DNA from: Anomaloglossus baeobatrachus
Lineage: Eukaryota > Chordata > Amphibia > Anura > Aromobatidae
Direction of reading: 5' to 3'
NCBI RefSeq assembly: GCF_048569485.1
Contig: NC_134354.1
Span: forward strand, 397,451,680-397,515,679
Length of the DNA: 64,000 nucleotides
Below, piece by piece: positions 41,234 to 53,370 of the stretch. The position numbers and the translations under genes are program-made. The notes beneath the pieces were generated by a model. It was given only the letters and a program-made list of their open reading frames with translations. It did no database searches and had not been told where the DNA came from. Each line of letters opens with the position of its first letter. Position 1 is the first letter of the stretch.

Positions 41234-42039
41234 TATATGTATCCTAATTCGTCCGTCAGAATAAGTGCTCAAATTCTTAGAAATCTAATTCTGCAGCCAG
41301 TACAACAGAGTTGATTTTTGCTCCATGTGAGTCAGTAGGTCTACACGCATGCGTCATTAAATTTCCAATATCCAGGTCAAATACCTGTATGCACCAACTA
41401 GTTGAGTCAGATGCCTCACGTCAGACCAAGTTCTTGTCTTAAGCTTCGCTCCCATGATGTTTTTGATGTTGCAGAATTTCTGCACTTATTATGTAAATAA
41501 GGTTACTTGCATTGTTTTATCACATTTTTGTCTTTTTTTGGTGTGTCATGTTTTAAACATAGCTGCTTTGCGTTTGATATTCCCTGGCATTTGGCTTTGA
41601 CAAAACTTTATTAATATAATTGCGTGCAGATTACATACATTTTTTATGCACTTCCCCAGCAGAAATGCAAAAAAAAAAACAAAACACATGTGCATCTTTT
41701 ACCTGCAGATTTTCTGCATCTGATGAAAGTCTATGGGGAAAATCTGCACAATAAAAGTCAGCGTGTCCAAAACGGACATTGACACCTTGTGGATATGAAC
41801 ACATTATTTGATGCAGAGTTTATCGTGAGCACACAGCCTCAAGGTACAAAATTCATTAATTGGAGAGCACACTAGATCCAGAAAATAAAAGCTCACTTTG
41901 CAACTAAGCGGTTGTAATACATCCACAATTTGGTTCCATTTTGCACGCAAAGCCAAAAATATGCAGTTGTGTCAATAAGCCTTGAGGTTAGCTATTATAA
42001 AAGCACAAACTGGTAGTTAAGAAAATGACAAAATTCACT
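41234..42039. other. No gene recognised
   Basis: AT-rich. A weak inverted-repeat look (GTTGCAGAATTTCTGC, GCAGATTTTCTGCATCTGATG), but no clean element ends. Confidence 0.4.
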
Positions 42040-44084
42040 GTATCTGCAAGAAAATGTTTATTCATTGTAAACCCCCACAAAAAGAAAAAAAAAAATAAAA
42101 GCTGAATCGCAGCCAAGACCAAGTAATCAACAGGGAAAAATAAAAAGCCGAAAAGGCTGCAAATGGTTATGGAACTAACACAAAAGTCAGTGAGTGAGAT
42201 TCCATGTTTTGCACACAGCTGGAGTAAACCGAGACATATCCGCGTAACACTTCAACGTTGACAGCAATACAAGATGGATTAAAATGAAAAATCATTGCAA
42301 CATATACATCCTGCTAAACTAGATGGGGAAAAAAAAATGTCCGAATACTTCTATTGTGTGGATTTGCTTATTCTACTTTATTATGAAATGTGGACCCCAT
42401 GTTAATACAGAGGACAGGGCAGAACTGGATACCCTGTCCAGCAAATTAAGGTTGAAGAACTCTTTAGCGCACTGGATGAAGTTACCGGACTGTGTACTAT
42501 ACGTCACATAAAGGTCTACTCAGGAGTCAAAGTTCTTGGCACTTTAATTTTTGATATGACCTCTCACCTCCTGGTTACTATAAAGCTTTGTGACTTCCAG
42601 ATCCGCTCCTTAATAGAAGCCCAACTTAAAAATGTAAACTGGGGCCGGTATTAAATAATTTAACATTTTGTAAAAAATGTTTAGTAGGCATTAAGAAAAA
42701 AAGATTTTTCTCTTTAGAATGATAAATGCAACTTCATGTGGATGGATAATACATTAACCAAGGATTTTATTGCATTGGCTAGACTTTGCACTGATCAGCA
42801 CCTCGTCTTCGGCATGGGGGGGTGGGGCCAATGGTTTTGTATCCAGAATAAGGAAGAAAAGTAAATCCTAGAACCTAATCCTTCTTACACCATAACAGTC
42901 TATTCTCAAGGCACTGAACGAGACCCATTCCACTAGAAACATCAATAAATACTCCACAGCTGTACTGACAAGTAACATCACTATCTCGTTCCCCTTCACA
43001 CCAAGTCTACGTCCACAGTACTTCTATTTTTGGTCCATGGCAGGTATATGGAAAGCTTCTGCAGAGTTTTCTTATTTGTAGTTTCCGGAAATGTTCCTCC
43101 CCTTAAACTTTCCTTACTGGAAACATTTATATAAATGAGTTCTGTGGCGTAAAGCATAGCACAAAACTTAATTGGGTTGTGGATAAAGTGCAGAAAAGCA
43201 ATTGTTGCTTTTTTCCCCCAATAAAAAAAAAATACGCTTAATGGGCTTGGATGAACCTTTTGCTTCAGTACCTAGGACAATTATCCATGTTAAATGCGCT
43301 GCCATTTCTCCATGTACAGTGTTAACCTTTTCAATAGTGACCGTATAATATATATTTTTGGCATAAACCCATCGTAATCCTGTACCTACACCTCCTCCAA
43401 TGCTTTTTCTTTTATAGTGTGTGGCCATTCAGATGTCCAGAGGTCAAAATTTCAAATTCTGGAGCTGCATTAACTGCATAAAAGATGACGGAGACCAAAA
43501 GAGATCTATATTTCCGCCTGTAACGCCTTCTGGGAGAATTCATCATGACTTCAGAATAGGAACTTTACACACTGATCCAAAAAAATATAAATGTGCGAAG
43601 ATTTATTTTTGCTACTTGAGCAATAGAAACATTACCACGATGGCTACTTCCATTATAGAAAAGTCCCCATCCTCTCTGGTAAAGCAAAAAAACAAAAAAC
43701 CCAAAATATAACTGTTTAATTTTGGTATGTGACCCATACAGATACTATTCCCATGGGTAAAACAGCATGAGGTGTCTGTTTATATAGATCAACCCAATTT
43801 GGGTTCACTATACTAAAGTGGTAATTATGGGGTTGGGGGGGAATGGAGCCAAAAGAAAAACCAAAAGTAGTATCATGCACTTAAAGTTGTTATCCGATTG
43901 CAAAATACTTCTAATCCAATCCTATCCTATGGATAGGTCATGTCATTATTCTCAAACAGATTGAAAACTGACACCTGGCACAACCACCGTTCAGCTGTTA
44001 TTTGCTCTGGCGGCAGCCGGACATAAAAATACTTTGAATGGTGTTGTGATTTTCAGCTCCATTCAACATGTAGCGGCCACTTTT

Positions 44085-44494
44085 AAAAGGGAATCTGTCA
44101 GCAGGTTTTTGCTATGTAAACTAAAGCCATCATGCTGCAAGGGTTAACACAGAATTCAGCAATGCCAGTATTGTCACAGTCTGATCTGTTGTCTGTTTGC
44201 TAGGTTTGTTTAAGCAGCAGGACTCCTTGCTTGGACTACAAGGTCACGGGCATGGCCATTCGGCATGCCCTCTCCTCTGACACCTCACTGTCAATGTTCA
44301 CACTATTGAGATCCTGGTGTGGGCAATGATAGCTCTTTGGACTCTGCTACATGACTAAATCTAAAAATTCTGATTGCATCAGAACTGCTGCACCCAGTAA
44401 TCTAAGTGTGACATGGTTGGATTCAGGATCTTCTTGCCTACATCATGCTGCTCTCAGATGAGATGGCAAAAACCTGCTGACAGATTCCCTTTAA
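44085..44494. mobile_element. MITE with AAAGGGAATCTGTCAGCAGG termini
   Basis: Left AAAGGGAATCTGTCAGCAGG, right CCTGCTGACAGATTCCCTTT, a perfect 20-base inverted match. 410 bp. No ORF. It lies in the presumed MACO1 3' UTR. Confidence 0.85.
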
Positions 44495-44965
44495 TTATGA
44501 GATCAGCAGGTCTGAAATTTATGGTGTATACTTAGGTCATCAATATTTTGTGACTGGACAACTCCTTTAGGCACAAAAATGTAAAAATAAAGAGGTTTGT
44601 AACATGACATAATAATTTTTTTTGTAACAATCTAATATGAACTCTTGCTGCCAGGAAGGAAAAAAAAAAAAAAAAAAAGCACACAACAAAAGTAAGTCTC
44701 ATTCCCAAGTGGATGAAATGCTAACTAGTATTAGAATAGTATTTTGAGTGGTACCAGGAGACCAATACCATATTTTATTAAAATTGCAATCGTGAACCCT
44801 AAAAACATTAGGATTATTTTTAATATACCAGCATTGAGTAGTTATTGCATAGTAAGAGCCAGGATTCATACTTTTGTCATGGTGGAAATGAAAGAAATAA
44901 AGCTTGGCTATTTTTTTTTCTTCATTTGTGCTGCAGACAAGCATGGCAAGTGAGCAAAATACTTA

Positions 44966-45189
44966 GGCCGGATACACATATCAGGCTTTTCGCCGGTTTG
45001 AAGGATGCGGCGCACGCCAGTACACTATGATACAGTACAGTGGCAGTGCCGCAACTTCCGGGTCACATGCTCCGGTCACATGACAGCATGTGACCGGCGC
45101 TTGTTGCGTTGCGGTTGTACTGTATACACTGTACTGGCGTGCACCGCATCCATCAAACCAGCGAAAAGCCGGATATGTGTACCCGGCCT
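44966..45189. mobile_element. MITE with GGCCGGATACACATATC termini
   Basis: Left GGCCGGATACACATATCAGG and CTTTTCGC; right GCGAAAAGCCGGATATGTGT followed by ACCCGGCC. 224 bp, highly palindromic (GGTCACATGCTCCGGTCACA, GTACAGTG/CACTGTAC). Confidence 0.8.
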
Positions 45190-45944
45190 TACTGGTCCAC
45201 ATGGACTAAAACCACCTTAGGAGTGAGGTGGATGAATAGCTGCTGATGGGAACCAATGAAGGGGTATTATGTATGTACCTAAAACAATATTGCAGGTCCA
45301 GATTGTGAATAAAATCTTGTTTTTCTGTGAAATGAAGTTTCCTAAAATTAAGCCACCTTTTGTTTTTGCATACGGTCGTTCATCAATTATGATATGGTAG
45401 TCTGTTCTCACCTGAGAAGCTTTATCCTATTTTCAGAAATGTTCTGAAAGAACCGCACAAATAATCTTCATCAATGATAGCGGCACAAAGATGCCAGTTT
45501 TCAAATGTACAACACCTAATGAGCGTTACATTTGTGTCACCGACATCCTTGCTGTAATGGCCGTGTGCAGGATAATGAGAGTTATAATTGTGGTTCTTTT
45601 TGTATTCCCTAGAATGTGTATTGATCCCTCAACAGATAATACAGCGAAAAGTCAATTCAAGATGGTCTCAGAGGGGGGAATGGGAAGAACGTAGTATTTC
45701 AGAAACCGTTACACAGGTTTGTGACAATTACCATAATTCTTTGCATTTTAAACTACAGTCTTCAATCGAAACCCTCCATCTTCCAAGAGCTATTCCTTGA
45801 AGCGTAGCTCAAGTTTGTATAGATATCGATGACCCAGAGGACATGGATTACAGATTATGCAGAATAGGAAATGGCATTCAATGGTTTAAACTCAAGTGAA
45901 TCACATTTGCTATAGGATGAACAGGCAAAATTCTGCAAGATTTA

Positions 45945-46090
45945 TCTTTTAAAAAAAAAAAAACAAAAAAAAAAACGGCAAAAGATATATATATATATAT
46001 ATAAAAAAAAACCAAAAAAAACCATACGAAAACGCAGCGCTCATCCTATTGCAACATGGTGCTATTATCAGCTTTGATTTTTTTTTTCTT
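45945..46090. repeat. A-rich and TA low-complexity tract
   Basis: Poly(A) runs, an (AT)n stretch at about 45,987-46,002, and T runs. No gene. Immediately downstream of the MACO1 stop codon in transcript sense. Confidence 0.7.
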
Positions 46091-46231
46091 TTTCATTTTA
46101 AGTTAACACAAATACAGTTCTTGTAATACAATTCCATCTTTAATTGCAACAGATGCTTTTGCATGTTGACTCCAGTCAGACAAAATTTGTGGGGGAGAGG
46201 GGAGCTTGGGTGGGCTGATGGCAGCTGGCAT

Positions 46232-46434
46232 TCATTTCTTGAGTGGCTGGTAAACTGATGCATTGGGATCCAACCCAGATGAGCTAGTCTCCACAAACTT
46301 GGAAGAGTAGTGTGGGGAAACTGGGCTTAGGGTACTTGTCCCTGCACTGTATGCAATGCTGGGCATTACTGCCATTACTTCTGCAATCTTCTGTTTGAGG
46401 TCTTTGATCTCTTGATCCTTCTGAAGAATTTGTC
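46232..46434 (-). CDS. MACO1: MACO1 terminal coding exon
   Basis: 203 nt. Two bases complete Gly, then QILQKDQEIKDLKQKIAEVM, a Ser/Pro-rich tail (STLSPVSPHYSSKFVET) and the conserved end PNASVYQPLKK before TGA. Acceptor TTCTAG/GA. Confidence 0.96.
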
Positions 46435-49400
46435 CTAGAAAAGTGAAGAAAAAAAAAAAAAAAGTTAGGGATCCTGAAGCAGTTTTTGAAGTAAAAATGC
46501 CACATCAACCCCAAGATCTAACTGTCACAGTCAGTGTATGGATTTGTGTGCTTCATCCCGGCCGAACGTCTACTATCCTGACCTATACAGTCACGTAAAG
46601 GTCTACAAGTTGGTTGTGTTTGGGTCAAGAGACGCGTGGCCAGTCTAGGTCGTGAATGTTGGATATGTGAAACTGGCCTGAGGCCAGATCACACAACCAA
46701 TTTTAGAGCAGTTTCTTAAAAAGGTTATTCGTAGAGTTGAGCGAGTACCTAACTATTCGTACTCTCTATAACGAGTACGGTCTAATACTCGCATATTCAT
46801 TCCAAATAGCGTGTGCAATGCAAGTTAATGGGGGAAAAACTTGCAAAGTAACCCAAATGCCATACTATTCGTGCGAGTAGCAAATAGTGCAGCATTCGGG
46901 TTACTTATTACTTTGAGTTTTTTTCTGCATTGACTTGCATTGCACATGCTATTCGGAGTGAATACGCGAGTATTAGACCGTACTCGTTATGAGTATAGTG
47001 AGTATGAACAGTTAGGTACTCTGTCAACTCTATAGTTATTAGGACTCAGATGAAAAGTCTGTCACGATGTTATTGCAGACTACCAAATTATATGCTGTGT
47101 GCCTATTACCCATGAAGATTGGCAGCCACATAACCCTGTGTATGAGATTTGCATACTTGCAGTCAGATGCAGACTATTCTCATTCAGCTTTTCTCAAGAG
47201 AAGAGAGTTGAAAGAAGCCAAATGAGACTAGTTGCCAACTGACCACAAGTATGCAAATCAAATACAGTGGAACCTTGGATTAAGATTAACTTGGTTTGAG
47301 AGCGTTTTGCAAGACAAGGAAAGCTTCTTAAAAATTTGTAACGTGGTTTAAGAGCAATGATTTGCAAGAAAAGGAAATACTCAGCATGCACGCTTCCGGT
47401 TCCGTCCTTTCACCACACTCTGACCTGTTCTGGAGGTAACTTTCTGTACATATGTACTGTATAAAGTATAACATTGTACAGTACAGTATATACTATATAG
47501 CAAGTCTATCAATTGGCATGTGTGGATACAGTATTGTACTTTCTAACCAGTACAGCACATTGCTTGTTCTGTACTCTAATTGCCTGTGCAGTATTCCTAA
47601 CCCACATTTGGCTTAGTGCTGCCCTTATTTTGGGAAGAATAGATTTGTGATGTGTTTTTTTGTGTATTGTACTAGAATAAAAGGTTGTCCTATTCATACC
47701 TCATTTTTTCTCTCTATAATGTACCTCCCGCACACCAAGAATTCTATTGTAAGCTAACGTGCAGTTTAATCTGTTTCATATGTTCACTGTACAGTAATTT
47801 GTATTGTGTAGTGTAATAATTTTATATGAACACAGTACATTATTCTATATGTAATAAGTTTGTATAAATACAGTAAATATTTTTGGGTTATGGAACTAAT
47901 TGTCTGCTTTTCAATTATTTCCTATAGGAAAATTCGCTTTGATATAAGAGTAACTTTGTTTAAGAGCACACTCCCGGAACCAGTTATGCTCGTAATCCAA
48001 GGTTCCACTGTATATGCAGTCGCATGAACGACCACCCACACAGGGAAATACAAGGGAATCAAGAGTGTCTACATTTCACACTGTCATGATTCAACAGTCT
48101 GGTATCAGAAGAAAAGTCTAACAACCCCTTTAAAAATCATGATTGGACCATAAAAATATGAAGGAAAAGTCTTCATTCTCATTTTGGGTTAGTTCTTGGC
48201 TTTGGTTTCAGAAGAAAAAAATATATATAATAATAATAATAATAATAAAAAATAATTATTAGTTTATTTTTCCTTATATGGTTTTGTTTGACCAGATGTT
48301 AAGTTATATGACGGATTGGAGAAGAGTCTTTATGCATCTTGGAATGTGATGGTTTATACTTTTATAATATTCAATAAAATCTTAATTGATGACAGTTTAT
48401 TGTTCCAATTAGTTTTTAAATTTAATTTTCACAGACTGCTGTTTATCCAATGTGTAATGATTAGTATTAATTGGATTCCTCCTGGCTTTAAGGTGGTGTC
48501 ACGCATAGCGACGACGTCGCTGCTAAGTCACCATTTTCTGTGACGTAGTAGAGACGTCCCGTTGCTGTGTGTGACATCCAGCAACGAGCTGGCCCCTGCT
48601 GTGAGGTCGCCGGTCGTTGCTGAATGTCCTGCTTCATTTTTTGGACGTTGCTCTCCCGCTGTGAAGCACACATCGCTGTGTGTGACAGCGAGAGAGCGAC
48701 GAACTGAAGCGAGCAGGGAGCCGGCGTCTGGCAGCCTGCGGTAAGCTGTAACAAAGATGGCAGCGTGAGAGCGGCAGACGCTAGTAACTAAGGTAAATAT
48801 CGGGTAACCGAGAGAAGTGCTTTCCTTGGTTACCTGATATTTACCTTAGTTACGCTTCCAAGCATCGCTGCTAGCTGGGGGCTGGTGAGATCTGCCTGTT
48901 TGACAGCTCACCAGCGACCATGTAACGACGCAGCAGCGATCCCGATAAGGTCAGAGCGCTGGTCGTGATCGCTGCTGAGTCGCTACCTCCACGTTTAGAG
49001 CAGGGGGTCTCTAATCCGTTTCTTGTGAGCCCGTAATGTTTGTCTTGTGGCTGTCTGCTAGACCTGGTTGGTGCTAATGCACAAAGCTAGCAAACAGCGA
49101 TGAAGAGGTCTCCAGATGGTGACTTGTGAGAAGCCAATCACAAGAGCAGATCTGGATAGGGGTAGGGTGGGTACCCCTCGATCTTGGTATACAGCCTCGG
49201 TGTGATTTCTGTGGAAAAGCTTTAGCTGTCATTATACCGGTAATAGGGGCTCTGGGGGGCACTATAAGTGGGGGGCAGGAGCTGGATGTGTCTCAAGGTC
49301 ACAAAGGTTGGGGACCACTGTTTTAGAGTATAAAAAGGAAGCATCTTTTTAGACATGCAAGTAAGAATTTAAATAGGGGTTATGGAGCATTAGTTATACA

Positions 49401-52400
49401 GCAGGTGAAAGAAAAAATTGGTGACAATCTCAAGCATCAGAAGAGAAAGTGTTAGCAATGCAGGAAAAGAAAAAAAAAAATATGTGCCAGGCTTTCCAAG
49501 AATTACAGGTGACAGCTAGAGGTTCCACCAAAGAGCATCTACCGATAGGGACAAGCCTAGAACAGACAATTGTTGGCGCCTGCTGGCTAGGATTACCTGA
49601 AATACAATGGCTGCCAATAGCTGCACAATATTTTACACGCTCATCTTTCGGAGCTCTTCCCCAGACATTTTAAACCCATCCACAGTGACGTGCCAGTTAC
49701 CTTGGGCAATCTCCAGCTGTCTTTTTGCATCACCTAGTGCAGAGAACAAATCTAACTTGATTCTGGTTTCTGCGCTGAGGCTGTTTTCTAAGTGCTGTGT
49801 TTTATCCTGCATGGCTGAAAGTGCAGACATTAACACCTCTGTATCTTTTTCATTTTCTTTGTACTTCCGCAGCTCCTGAAACAAAGAATATAGCCATTAA
49901 AAACTGAGATTATCGCATAGAGCATAAAGGTCACTTTAAAGACGAATATATTTGGGTCACGTAAAACGTTTAAGAAGTCGCAAAGTTTTCACAGTAGTTT
50001 CTCTGTTACCCCATGTATAGGTTTACTTGTATCTAAGGAGTTAAAAAAAAATTCACACGTTTGTCCAAAAAAAGCGGCGCACATTTTGCACTATTTTCCG
50101 AAAACCGTAGCGTTCTCATTTTTCTGGATCTAAGGCTCAGTGATGACTTATTTTTTGCGTCTCGAGCTGATGTTTCTAATGGTACCATTTTTGCACAGAT
50201 GCTACATTTTGATCGCCTGTTATTTGCACAAAACTTGCGGCGACCAAAATAATGTAATTTTGGCGTTTAGCAAACTGCATAGCGGCAAAAAGTTCCAATC
50301 AGATTAATTGATTTTATATTTGGATAGATCGGGCATTTCTGAACTCGGCGATACTAAATGTGTGTATTTTTTTAACCCTTTAGTTTTCAATGGGGCGAAA
50401 AGGGGGGTGATTTGAACTTAGGTTTTTTATTTTTTAAAACTTTTTTCAATTTTGTTTTTATTTTACTAGCCTCCTTAGGGGACTATATGAATCAGCAATC
50501 TGATCGCTCTTCCATATCTTCAGATCACAGATACAGAGCTGAGATCTGCAGATCTGCTGCTTTACTCTCAATGCTGGCACTATGCCGACACAGAGAAAGT
50601 GACTCATGTTAGCTACAGGCGTCATCACATGACCCTGTGCTACCATGGCAACTACCGGAAGTCACGTGATCATGCACGTGACTTCCGGTGGGGGCGGGGT
50701 AAGTGAAAGTAATGGCCGCGCATATACACATCTCGCTGCCAGATTTTGGCAGCGAGATGTAAGGGGTTAAAAGTTGCAGGTGGAAAGTGATTCCACTCGC
50801 AACTAGCAGACACACGTCAGCTGTTGAAATCAGCTGGTATGTGTGCGGATCGCCGCGGCGATGATGGTGACACGATCCATGATGTACCCAGTACGTCATG
50901 GGTCATTAAGGGGTTAACAACAACATACAACATCAGCGCGTTAAGAAAAAAATTATTTAAAGGTGCAACTGATTAAGGTACGCCAAAACGCGCATAGGGC
51001 TCTGGGACTTGGCGCCGGCACAGCTGCTACTTTGATGGTTTCAGGTAATCACCTTTAGCATGATATATTGATTCTGGTTATATTATTTATACCTCAGCGG
51101 TGATCCGCACTGCTTTGATCACCTGCATGATCGGTCTCCATACATTCTATTGAATCTGGATCAACATAGGTGTGCATTTAGACATATTGTATCATGGCCA
51201 TTGTTCACATTCTTAATTGGCTGCTACTTCAATTTTGATAACAATTCTTACTCTACTCTTAATTATATATAATTAATTAATTAATATATTAATATATTAT
51301 AATTAATAATTATAATATTAATTATATTTTGCTATTTATTCAAGCTTATATATGAACTGTTGAAATATTTTTCACTGTTGCACTTTAATTGCAATTGCGT
51401 TATTTGCACATCCCTTATAATGCTGCTAAAATATAAAAAAAAATTATATCCCATTGCACATTGCTGCTACTTTATCACACAAATTTTGCACTTTATATTG
51501 TGATAATTATTTGTTGCCGTCAATTAGCCCAATCATATACATACATATTATATTTATTTTGATATTACCATCCAGTGGCCTACATACTTGGTGCACCTTA
51601 AAAAAAATTATTTTATAACATGTGCTGATATTTGATGTTGTATATTGTTAAACTGCTGTGTCGGACCCATCCCCTTGTGTTGTCATTTTCCTTGCTGCAT
51701 TTTTTAGATATTGATTTAATAAATATGTAATTTTGTTTTATTGTGGTTTGTGGCTATTTTTGTGAATTGGGTTTCATGGATAGGTTATAAATAGCCCGCC
51801 TTTATGTATATGGGGTTAATCATACATTAATAGTGATAGTCTATTGGGGACACACTATATACACCCCTGGTTGGCGTAACTTGGTTTAAACAGGCATCAG
51901 TGCTGAGACCAGTGACTGGCTGCAGTGGTCATATGGTTCGAGGACATTCGATCAGCCACAGCAAAGCAAAATACAGCAGGGAGAGAGATTTACTTTTAAA
52001 GAGTTTCATGCAGAAAAATTTAGAACCAAGTAACTAGGTCACAATTGAACTGTTCTAATACATTTAAGTGCCCAAAAAAAAAATCTTATCTACTTTTTTT
52101 TTCCATAAATGAATCCAGTTAAGCACTAGATTTTTCTCGTGACGGTGGTAGCGGAAGATGTTATACCTGAACTTTTATCTCCAGTTCCCTTATCTGGTCT
52201 TCTTTGAGCTTCATGTCTATTGATAACTTTTTACATTCACTCTCTAGATCTCGGATTCGACTTCGTAATGTTTCTGTACATTCACCTCTAGACGAGACAC
52301 AAGAGACTGGGTCAGGTATGAGTCATCTTAAAAATACCACTTCTATTATTCCTGCCCTATTTTACACACAATGACGTACCTGTTCGCTGCAGCAAATGCG

Positions 52401-52808
52401 ACTGCTCTCGCTGCTGTGGCTTCTTCTAATTTCTTCCTTTTCTTCTCCTCCATGAGCTGCTTCTCTACAAATGCTCGAGCTTCTTGCTCTGCCTTCAGTT
52501 TCTTCTCCAGCTGACTAATCGTCTGCTTGTCCTTCTGCTTCATCTGGACAGCACTATGTAATCTAGGAGACGACAGAACATTTCATTATTACCTGGAATA
52601 AGACCGTTCCATCAGCTAGGGATTATATTCTCCTGCAGACCAGACTCACTTGTTTTGCAGCAGCTCGTTTTCCTGTCGGAGCTGCCCTATTTCGCTTCGA
52701 ATTCCCCGCTCCGTGCTGGTTAGTACACTGATCTGACTGCGGAGATCCTGCTCAATCTGTCTGCTGCCCTGCAAGTCTGCTTTTAATTTCTTTACATCTT
52801 GTTCCAAC
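46232..52808 (-). CDS. MACO1: Macoilin (MACO1/TMEM57), C-terminal five coding exons
   Basis: Exons on the minus strand: 52,808-52,650, 52,562-52,380, 52,287-52,167, 49,875-49,701, 46,434-46,232 (stop TGA at 46,234-46,232). All introns have GT donors and AG acceptors, and all phases agree. The five exons encode about 278 residues, the conserved coiled-coil C-terminus of macoilin. This is an endoplasmic-reticulum membrane protein of neurons, with several membrane segments at its N-terminus, linked in worms to neuronal excitability. The transmembrane part and the long hydrophilic middle are not in this window and must lie beyond 64,000, so the intron upstream of 52,808 exceeds 11 kb. Identity rests on recalled near-identical vertebrate sequence over long stretches. 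The frame is undamaged, as expected for a working host gene. Confidence 0.95.
46732..47032. mobile_element. 301-bp palindromic MITE
   Basis: TAGAGTTGAGCGAGTACCTA on the left is mirrored by TAGGTACTCTGTCAACTCTA on the right. Pairing continues inwards (GAGTACGGTCTAATACTCGC against GCGAGTATTAGACCGTACTC) through most of the element. MACO1 last intron. Confidence 0.9.
47265..48010. mobile_element. Pogo/Tigger-like non-autonomous transposon
   Basis: Termini CAGTGGAACCTTGGATTA and TAATCCAAGGTTCCACTG, flanked by TA on both sides. The subterminal TTGGTTTGAGAGCGTTTTGC is typical of pogo/Tigger ends. 746 bp, no transposase. Confidence 0.8.
48488..48995. mobile_element. MITE (CGACGTCGCTG family), diverged
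   Basis: Left side has TAGCGACGACGTCGCTGCTA and AGTCACCATTTTCTGTGACG, the same outer sequence as the element at 58,555 but more decayed. The centre holds the GGTAAATATCGGGTAACC hairpin. The right end (GATCGCTGCTGAGTCGCTAC) is worn. Confidence 0.65.
48996..49700. other. No feature recognised (MACO1 intron)
   Basis: No clear element ends. 49,010-49,320 looks like an old retroposed or unique fragment without recognisable coding content. Confidence 0.4.
49701..49875 (-). CDS. MACO1: MACO1 exon, coiled coil
   Basis: 175 nt, starting on a codon boundary: ELRKYKENEKDTEVLMSALS to AKRQLEIAQ plus one base of Gly. Acceptor TTTCAG/GAG, donor CAAG/GTAACT. Confidence 0.96.
50000..50916. repeat. Unclassified frog interspersed repeat
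   Basis: Contains GCTCAGTGATGACTTATTTT, TGCGTCTCGAGCTGATG, AACTTGCGGCGACCAAAAT and ends CATGGGTCATTAAGGGGTTA, a sequence I recall from frog genomes. Inner palindromes near 50,650-50,690 (GGAAGTCACGTGATCATGCA, CACGTGACTTCCGG). No ORF. Confidence 0.5.
50960..51760 (+). mobile_element. PLE-like 3' end relic
   Basis: CTGATTAAGGTACGCC then AAAACGCGCATAGGG resembles a degraded PLE hammerhead box (CTGATGA...GAAACGCG). An AT-rich tail follows, ending near TTTAATAAATATGTAATTTT at 51,716. No coding sequence. 51,245-51,320 is an AT-only run. Confidence 0.35.
52167..52287 (-). CDS. MACO1: MACO1 exon, coiled coil
   Basis: 121 nt. One base completes Arg, then GECTETLRSRIRDLESECKK to RELEIKVQ, ending on a codon boundary. 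Acceptor GTCTAG/A, donor CAG/GTATAA. Confidence 0.95.
52380..52562 (-). CDS. MACO1: MACO1 exon, coiled coil
   Basis: 183 nt. Starts LHSAVQMKQKDKQTISQLEK and ends AVAFAAAN plus two bases of Arg. Acceptor CCTAG/A, donor ACAG/GTACGT. Lys/Glu-rich coiled coil, nearly identical to other vertebrates as recalled. Confidence 0.95.
52650..52808 (-). CDS. MACO1: MACO1 exon encoding start of coiled coil
   Basis: 159 nt. One base completes a codon from the preceding exon (not in window), then LEQDVKKLKADLQGSR through RQENELLQN, and two bases of the next Lys codon. Acceptor CTTTCAG/G, donor AA/GTGAGT. Heptad-rich with regular Leu/Ile spacing. Confidence 0.95.
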
Positions 52809-53086
52809 CTGAAAGTAAAACAGAAAATGGTCAGCAAGTAAAAGGATCCTCACTTGGAGTTCTTCAGAGCCACGTGTTCTCTCTGCAGTCCCCTCCTCAT
52901 CCCATATGTTGTTTACGGCCATTCAGATAGAGTGTATAGTGACAAATGTGTAAGTGTGAACGCTGATGTAGATGGCCATCTGAAGCCTTCGGAAGGTTTC
53001 CATGACATTACTGCACTGACAAGAATCGGAATCTCGAAGAAGTGACGCTTAAAAGCCCATGTAAACGTTGGATTGAAGCTACAGAA

Positions 53087-53370
53087 CATGCAGCTATCGG
53101 CCAACCCTGTAAGGTGTACGGAGGCCTCACGACTCCAGCTATCGGCCAACCCTGTAAGGTGTACGGAGGCCTCCTGACTCCAGCTATCGGCCAACCCTGT
53201 AAGGTGTACGGAGGCCTCCAGACTCCAGCTATCGGCCAACCCTGTAAGGTGTACGGAGGGCCTCCTGACTCCAGCTATCGGCCAACCCTGTAAGGTGTAC
53301 GGAGGCCTCCTGACTCCAGCTATCGGCCAACCCTGTAAGGTGTACGGAGGCCTCCTGACTCCAAGAGATC
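53087..53370. repeat. 45-bp minisatellite, about six copies
   Basis: Unit: CAGCTATCGGCCAACCCTGT, then AAGGTGTACGGAGG, then CCTCCTGACTC. Copies are nearly identical, with one 1-bp expansion (GGAGGGCC at about 53,258). Being 45 bp, the unit stays open on both strands, giving repeat peptides that are not genes. Lies in the MACO1 intron. Confidence 0.95.

Larger units (their letters stand above)
42040..46231 (-). other. MACO1: Probable MACO1 3' untranslated region
   Basis: Sequence downstream of the macoilin stop codon on the minus strand. Possible AATAAA signals (plus-strand TTTATT) occur at about 43,602, 44,773 and 42,057-42,062. The last would give a 4.2-kb 3' UTR. The true cleavage site cannot be chosen without transcript data. 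Two MITEs (44,085 and 44,966) and a poly(A) run at about 44,660 lie within, so any shorter signal before them is equally possible. Confidence 0.4.
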
